NCBI GenBank assembly: GCA_949358305.1
Contig: OX442314.1
Location: forward strand, 41,238,581-41,302,580
DNA: 64,000 nucleotides
Source of the DNA: Strigamia acuminata
Taxonomy: Eukaryota; Arthropoda; Chilopoda; Geophilomorpha; Linotaeniidae
Direction of reading: 5' to 3'
Notes under the pieces: model-generated
The model's input: the letters and a program-made list of their open reading frames with translations, nothing else
Told to the model about the DNA's origin: nothing
Databases searched by the model: none
Shown: one piece after another, positions 58,852-64,000 of the stretch
Layout: each line of letters begins with the position of its first letter
Position numbering within the stretch: position 1 is the stretch's first letter
Program-made: the position numbers and the translations under genes

Positions 58852-59735
58852 TAGTTATCATAATAGACTAAAACAAAATAGCTCAACAGCACTTATTTTG
58901 ACTTCAGTTGACGTCCGATTGCTCGGCCAAAAATATTAGTTTGGTTGCTGTTCTCCTTGTTGTAGCGCAAGTGTTCTTGCCATTTCTAGAGATTGTCCCG
59001 CAGCGGTGCGAGGCAATTGCACGCGCTGGCCAAGGGTTCAAGCGTCCGCACTGGTGGTGAGCCACGGTGCATTCATGGACCACTTCTCTTTTTCTCGTTC
59101 AGTACACTTGCTCTTCTCATATTAATGGTTGGGAGATGTTTGTTTCTTGTTTCAATTGGTTAGTTGTTTCCTTTCTTGAGAGGTTTACGCTCACGTTGCA
59201 CTGCTGTGCAGAAAAGAGCTGCCTCTTCTACGGATCCTATAGTTCGAAGTCCTGCAGTGACACAGAACGTGATTCACTGGGGACGAGGTTCATGCTCACG
59301 TTGCACTGCTGTGCAGAAAAGGGCTGCCTCTCCTATAGTTCAGATAGCTTGGAATTGTGCTTGCTCAACAGCACAATCTCCTTCCTTTTCTTGTAGTTTT
59401 TGCTGGGTCTCGATAAGAGGCGATCCGAGCGGTTAGAAGCCAGGTAATGACGACGACGGCGGAAATATTCGAATTTCAAGGCGGAAAATGAATAATTCTC
59501 GATGGAGAATTAACCCTGAGCTAATATGGGCCTAGGAAGCCCAAATTGCTTGTAAAAAAGACCAAACAAGGGCTGGAAACAAAGACAAAGGAGCCGACGC
59601 CCGAAAGGAACTAAGATGGCAGATCGTCAGACACAAACCAGCTCCAGACCACTTCTAACGTCGATTTCGAGGTCGTGAGTCCCGAAATCAACCAAACCAA
59701 GTAGCGGGATCGATTCCCAGAGGTCAAATTGATCT
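58852..59735. other. Gap with a 106-bp-spaced direct repeat
   Basis: Two copies of a roughly 48-bp segment (59179-59226 and 59285-59332), both containing CTCACGTTGCACTGCTGTGC, are spaced 106 bp apart. No gene was recognised in the rest. Confidence 0.5.
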
Positions 59736-60205
59736 ATGTCGACCAAAAACGGCCCCAATGAACCAACTTTCGAGGAGAAAACCGATTTGGAGTCGGTGAA
59801 GGCGATAAACGACTCGCTCTTGGCGGTTTTTATCGGGAATTTGATTTCTGCCGAGCCGGCACTTTTCCATGGTTTTTGGAATATTAAGCCACTAGAATAT
59901 TTCAAGACGGGGCAGCTGATTTTGCATCTTCATAATTACAATGCCTTGGTACCAAATTATCCGGATATAAAATCCGAGTTAACTAGATGGATTAATCCTA
60001 AGAATTTTTTGCCCAAAAAATTGATCCGCTGTGACATGGACACCGAAATATTTACCAACGCTTCCAATTTAGGTTGGGGAGGTTGGGATTCTTTCACGGC
60101 AAATGGCCAGTGGACAACCAAGGAAAGCCCTTTACACAAATATTAAAGAATTGTTGGCCCTTTGGTTTGCTTGGAAGGCTTTTGTGAAAATCGGGTGATT
60201 TTACA
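59736..60205 (+). pseudogene. DIRS reverse transcriptase/RNase H fragment
   Basis: The frame AVFIGNLISAEPALFHGFWN, KPLEYF, then LTRWINP and FTNASNLGWGGWDSFTANGQ ... WTTKESPLH, NIKELLALWFAW. This is the RT-to-RNase H junction of DIRS elements, with the first RNase H Asp replaced by Asn (TNAS for TDAS). A stop after HKY is followed by more similarity one frame on. It matches the fragment at 37590-37893. Confidence 0.65.
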
Positions 60206-60780
60206 GGTTAAATGAACTGTTATTTAAATTACTAATTGTGTTTCATTATGATATTTTAGTTTGCCATTTTATATTTCATTATATTGCTTTAAATTGTTGA
60301 TTTGTGTGAATTTGATGTTGCTACTTTTACATTAATGTTTGTTAATTGCAATTGATTGAGTAATTTGTTATTGTAATTTTTATTCATAGTTGTAGTTTTA
60401 TTTGCATTTTTATAACCCTTTATATATAGTTTAAATGATTGTCTATTTTTAGTGAATTTGGTATTTTTATTACATTTCTCATTTTTGTACTTCCTAATAT
60501 TGCATTTGTTGTTGTAAATTTATATTGATGTCTTATTTGAGTGTATTGATCTGTTCCAGTTTTGACTGAGGTTTTTACCCCCACGTTAATCTCTTAATTG
60601 GTGGGGTTTTTCCTAACCTGTGAGCACGACTTTCATTGGTGCTCTGAACGTGTCATTCACATTCCTTTACCCATTTCCCATTGTATTGAAATAGAATAAA
60701 CTTTAGTGTACTTTTTACCTCTAAAACGTGTGGTCGTGTCTCTTCTTCACTCCGACGCCATTTGCAATTTTCATCAAAAC
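60206..60780. other. A/T-rich insertion inside the DIRS remnant
   Basis: T-rich sequence without coding potential separates the two RNase H halves. AATAAA occurs near 60690, and the right end is less A/T-rich. It may be an LTR or UTR piece of another element. Confidence 0.35.
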
Positions 60781-61105
60781 CCTCAAGTAACTACATCCAT
60801 TTGTATCCAGGACTTTGGAAATTTATTGCTAAGTTTGTACTACATTTATCTTGTGCAAATTTAACAGCTTTTGCCCCTTTTCAAGGCAAGAAGCATGTCT
60901 TATTCCATTCAGATAGCTCAACAGTTGTGAGCGTGTTTCGCAACCAAGGCACTAAGGTTCAATTGCTCCACCATTATGGTCGGTTGGTTTGGGAGGATGC
61001 CCATAGACTTGGGATTGAATTTTCCGTTGATCATACAGAGCCTGGAAAGGATAATAACGTTGCCTATTTTTTATCGCGCAATTTCATCACAACTGATGGG
61101 AGTGG
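60781..61105 (+). pseudogene. DIRS RNase H, C-terminal half
   Basis: The frame HVLFHSDSSTVVSVFRNQGT, WEDAHRLGIEFSVDHTEPGK and DNNVAYFLSRNF fits the D(S/N)..VV.....QG and H..G..N..AD.LSR motifs of DIRS RNase H, with Tyr in place of the usual Asp in AD.LSR. Confidence 0.65.
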
Positions 61106-61384
61106 AGTTTGTCAACTTCCATCACCAAACTACAAAACTTCCTTGACTCCACCACAATCGAGCAAGCCAGGGAATTAAACCTTGAATTAGGCAACTACAA
61201 GAGTTCAGTTATTCAATCCGCAATCACCACTATCCACAGAACACCCAACGTGACCACCCTTACTGGACCACAAGAGCTGTCATCGCCATCACTGACATCG
61301 TTTCTCAACTGGCAGCAGCTATATTTAGCAATGCTCATTTGGCATTAGCAACTTGGATTATAAATAGCTGATCTTGTTGGGAAA

Positions 61385-61790
61385 ATGGACAAATTGTTTG
61401 ATTACTTTAAAAGTAAGAACATGAGTTCAAATAAACGTTTCAGACGAGCTGTTGGTGGGAAAAATGGGCAAATTGAGTATTTTATAAAATGGGGCTTGTT
61501 ATGGATGGGTTCTCTTCAGTTCAGAGATACAAAAATAAATAGAAATGCAAAAAACATAAAATGTGTACACGGGTGGCTCATAACAATGAATGCTTTGCTT
61601 CAGTTAAAAGAGTATTTACGATAAAAGCCAAACAATGTTACTTTTTTGCTTTCACAAAGGCTTAACCAAGATTCTCTTGAAATTTTTCTTGGCATAATTC
61701 GCAGTAAGGGGGAATTTAATGACAAACCTAGACCCAAACAATTTCAACGTAGCTATTGTCAATTTTGTATGAACAACATGTTACAAGTGC
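61385..61790 (+). pseudogene. P-element/THAP9-like transposase fragment, C-terminal part
   Basis: The first frame has SNKRFRRAVGGKNGQIEYFI and CVHGWLITMNALLQLKEYL. The next has LLSQRLNQDSLEIFLGIIRS and DKPRPKQFQRSYCQF. These match the GW..T.naLl.l..., sRLNQDplEnfF..iR and P.p.qF motifs at the end of P-element/THAP9 transposases. The E in LEIFLG corresponds to the conserved acidic position of that motif. The pieces are frameshifted. The N-terminal catalytic part is at 47230-47800. Confidence 0.65.
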
Positions 61791-62194
61791 AGGGAAAAAA
61801 CACCACCACGTGTTACGTACTCTTGCAAGTGATCGGTGACATCACTACCGATCCTAGTGTGCCAGTACCAGGTCATACTAGTAACCAATTTCATAGTGTG
61901 CCAGCTTTCGAGCCTGCACCTCACTTTGATGAATTTTTCGAAGTATTGTGGCGCCGCTATGAAATGTGTCCAGTCCAAGCACAACACGATGTACTCGTGG
62001 AGTTGGACGCCTACCAAAATGCTCAACTTCGCGAGGGTATCAAAGACGTAGCCAGATTCATGCGTCAGCTAGGTGCTAACAATCTGACTCCCGAACAATT
62101 AGCATCGTTCCAGCGCAGTATGGTTTCAGGACTTACCAGGATTTTATATCCTGGAGTGTTCGTCAATGATGGACAATCCTTAAAAGAACGATAA
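61791..62194 (+). pseudogene. Family Y-like helical domain fused in frame to the P-like fragment
   Basis: The open frame runs from the P-like C-terminus into ITTDPSVPVPG and then FDEFFEVLWRRYEMCPVQAQ ... LVELDAYQNAQLREGIKDV. The second part aligns with the family Y domain (W.......P...Q.......D.YQ.AQ..EA). It ends at TAA 62192-62194. Whether the fusion is expressed cannot be told. Confidence 0.5.
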
Positions 62195-62196
62195 AT

Positions 62197-62811
62197 TCAA
62201 TCAGTATTAATAAGGCTGCAGGCGTGGACGGTGTCCCGGCAGCAGCATTAAGTTAAGTCCTGGAAGCACTTTCAGAAATCTGGCTACGCCTCCTTAACGG
62301 CTGCCTCCATCATGGTGCCTTCCCTGATTGCTGGAAACGGGCCAAGGTGGTGTGGCTGCCCAAGGGGGAGGACCGCTATCGTCCCATCTGCCTACTTCCG
62401 GTCCTGGGGAAGGTGTTAGATAAACTGCTGAATGGAAGGCTGATCTACTTCTTGGAATCCAGACAGGTGTTGGCGCAGGAACAATTTGGCTTTCGAGCCC
62501 AGCGGAGCACCATCCTGCCCATTATGAGATTGACTTCTTTTATTCAAACAGAGCAAACTAGAGCTCGTCACGTAGTGGCAATTCTTTTCGACTTCAGAAA
62601 CGCATTTAATGTGGCGTGGCTCACAAAGCTCAGAGAAAAATTAAAGAAGGTGAGCTCATTTCTTGATCAACGTGTAGCGTCTTCTAGCCCCTGTCAGACG
62701 GATATAAACATAGGATGTCCCCAGGGTTCCTCACTAGCGCCTACACTATGGAATATCCTCATGGATGACTGGTTTTCCCTCTGGGACAACATGCACATAT
62801 ATCTTTCCTAA
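62197..62811 (+). pseudogene. Non-LTR retrotransposon reverse transcriptase fragment (R1/I-like)
   Basis: The frame NKAAGVDGVPAAAL, GAFPDCWKRAKVVWLPKGED, YRPICLLPVLGKVLDKLLNG, EQFGFRAQRSTI, VVAILFDFRNAFNVAW (palm Asp) and GCPQGSSLAPTLWNILMDDW matches RT blocks 0-5 of the R1/I group. One stop follows PAAAL. The sequence ends before the YADD block, so it is a truncated dead copy. Confidence 0.8.
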
Positions 62812-63050
62812 TGGAATCAGTTGTGCTGTGCGTGGTTTATTTTATTCATTTTTTTTTTCGTTTTCTAGATGACCGAGAGAGAGGACCAGTTAGCGCGTCG
62901 AAGTGCAGGCCGGGGCAGAGCGGCGTAGAGAGGAGTCCACCCGACCTACTAAAGGTGGGCGCCGCCTCTGCCCCACACTCAGCACTCCACACCGGGGCGT
63001 CTCGACCAGCACCCAACCGAGGCGAGTGAATTGCAAATTGATACGATCGT
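62812..63050. other. Gap, no gene recognised
   Basis: A T-rich start, then a G+C-rich stretch (62870-63030) with a weak ORF. Nothing is supported. Confidence 0.35.
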
Positions 63051-63054
63051 TTAG

Positions 63055-63335
63055 TTGAAAATGGGGGTGACTTTTGGGTCTACACTTATGGATGCCTTAA
63101 AATCCTTACAGCAACCAATTTCATCTTTGAACAATTTAGTATTATTTTCTAAAACATTTTCAAGTGTTAATTTGGTGCCGACTGCATGAATGTTGCTTTG
63201 CTTGAAGTTTTGTAGCAAACCGAGTGACTCCATCCAGTCTCGGCCTAGCAGCGCAACGGCACCGCCCTTAACTAAGGTACCCAAGGTACAGACTTCTTTA
63301 TCTCCTTGATTTTTGGGAAGTCTTGTAAAAATCAC
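63055..63335 (-). pseudogene. Gypsy pol fragment (protease end to RT start)
   Basis: The minus-strand frame AVALLGRDWMESLGL, LENVLENNTKLFKDEIGC and KASISVDPKVTPIF matches the LLGRDWL ... VF.deLG..kg.ka.i.v...a.Pif junction of Gypsy pol. Downstream RT is missing. Upstream, in a nearby frame, is the ubiquitin-like segment. Confidence 0.7.
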
Positions 63336-63410
63336 AAAAACTGTTTTCCTATCTCGGTGAGATCACTTCCTTATCTTGACGTTCTCGTTAGCGAGCGCCA
63401 AAAGGAGAAC

Positions 63411-63455
63411 TGGCGGAATTCCCTCATTATCCTGGATCTTCGCCTTAACATTTTC
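63411..63455 (-). pseudogene. Ubiquitin-like coding fragment
   Basis: The minus strand encodes ENVKAKIQDNEGIPP, which matches the strictly conserved ubiquitin segment at 14 of 15 positions (Lys to Asn). Flanking codons (IEFP upstream) fit ubiquitin only loosely, and after GIPP the frame departs and stops. It is therefore a scrap of a ubiquitin or ubiquitin-fusion gene, placed beside a Gypsy fragment. Confidence 0.6.
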
Positions 63456-63789
63456 GTTCGGAAACTCGATATAGGACATGAGAATGATATAGATGTAATT
63501 TGTTGACCACATAACAACTAACCAAGAGCCAACCCTTCTAACCCACCATACTTTAAAGGAGAAGAAAGTTGCACTAACCCATGTTAGTTAAATGCAATTT
63601 AATTTTTTGAATCCAGACTTTCTTTAAAGTCTACTCACTACCCATGTCTTTCAATCCTGGATCTTAGCCTTTGAAAAATCAAAAACTCGGACCCAGGAAT
63701 AGGACAGACCTGGATAATAATAATAACTCGCGAGCCTGAATATTTAGCAATGCATGTTTTAGCAAGTGAAGAACCATTGCAACTCAATG

Positions 63790-63855
63790 TAGATGCAGAA
63801 AATAATGATGTCCACTTCAAGTATTGACGAAAATGAAATTCCTGCTAGCAAACAC
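63790..63855 (+). repeat. Repeat fragment related to 46350-46410
   Basis: GATGCAGAAAATAATGATGT and GAAATTCCTGCTAGCAA recur from the acidic ORF at 46.3 kb. The reading frame is broken by TGA here. The rest up to 64000 shows no gene. Confidence 0.45.
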
Positions 63856-64000
63856 CCTAGTAACTGCCGACCGCCAATCCAGTTGTCCCGCAAAATATTT
63901 CGGAAATGTGACGGTTGGTGCGAAGCGAACGACCAACATGGAAAGAAAAATGCATAAATACCACCAACGACATGTAACAAAGAAAGCCGCCAATCACAAA

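Overview
The window looks like a repeat-rich chromosome segment of an invertebrate animal, most probably an arthropod. It is packed with eukaryotic transposable elements: BEL/Pao, Ty3/Gypsy, DIRS, Tc1-like, P-element/THAP9-like, an R1/I-like non-LTR retroelement and MITEs. Broken genes keep GT-AG introns, and there are no operons, Shine-Dalgarno sites or bacterial genes. No intact single-copy host gene was recognised. The taxon is inferred from the element mix only.

Layout. 1-1188: 3' end of a Gypsy-type element (polypurine tract plus LTR start). 1189-7278: BEL/Pao element on the minus strand with an open 1781-codon gag-pol, a full 5' LTR and a truncated 3' LTR. 7723-21266 (GyA) and 21843-35358 (GyB): two related Ty3/Gypsy elements of about 13.5 kb, each with LTRs, a tRNA-Pro-like primer site, a 4-bp target duplication, gag, pol and a third ORF. 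35437-36977: an LTR-like block and a decayed Rap1-type Myb gene with a MITE in its intron. 37590-38320: DIRS and Gypsy gag scraps. 39368-46027 (GyC): a third, older Gypsy element with damaged integrase. 46028-49588: remnants of DIRS, P-element-like transposase and two multi-copy families called X and Y here. 49946-51732: a nest of a palindromic MITE, a Tc1-like element and a solo LTR. 51755-53814: a five-exon decayed gene with a VDGGPDENPR motif. 53881-56926: an LTR start and a second family Y copy split by a Tc1-like element. 57865-58851: an unrecognised 328-codon ORF. 59736-64000: DIRS, P-like, non-LTR and Gypsy scraps, and a ubiquitin-like fragment.

How it works together. GyA and GyB look like a complex retroelement. 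Gag (with an RS/RE-rich stretch) and pol overlap in the -1 frame, with two A_AAA_AAC heptamers followed after 6 nt by a strong hairpin. ORF3 seems to be made from a spliced RNA: a 30/31-codon mini-exon ends CAG|GTAG, an 801-843-nt intron follows, and CAG|ATG restarts in frame. Both copies keep this although their introns differ. ORF3 has no signal peptide or membrane segment, so it is not an ordinary env.

All three full-length Gypsy elements are inserted in copies of the same coding family (family X, with CPFC...CPNC cysteine pairs). In the copy hit by GyA and GyB the reading frame closes across both insertion points once one target duplication is removed.
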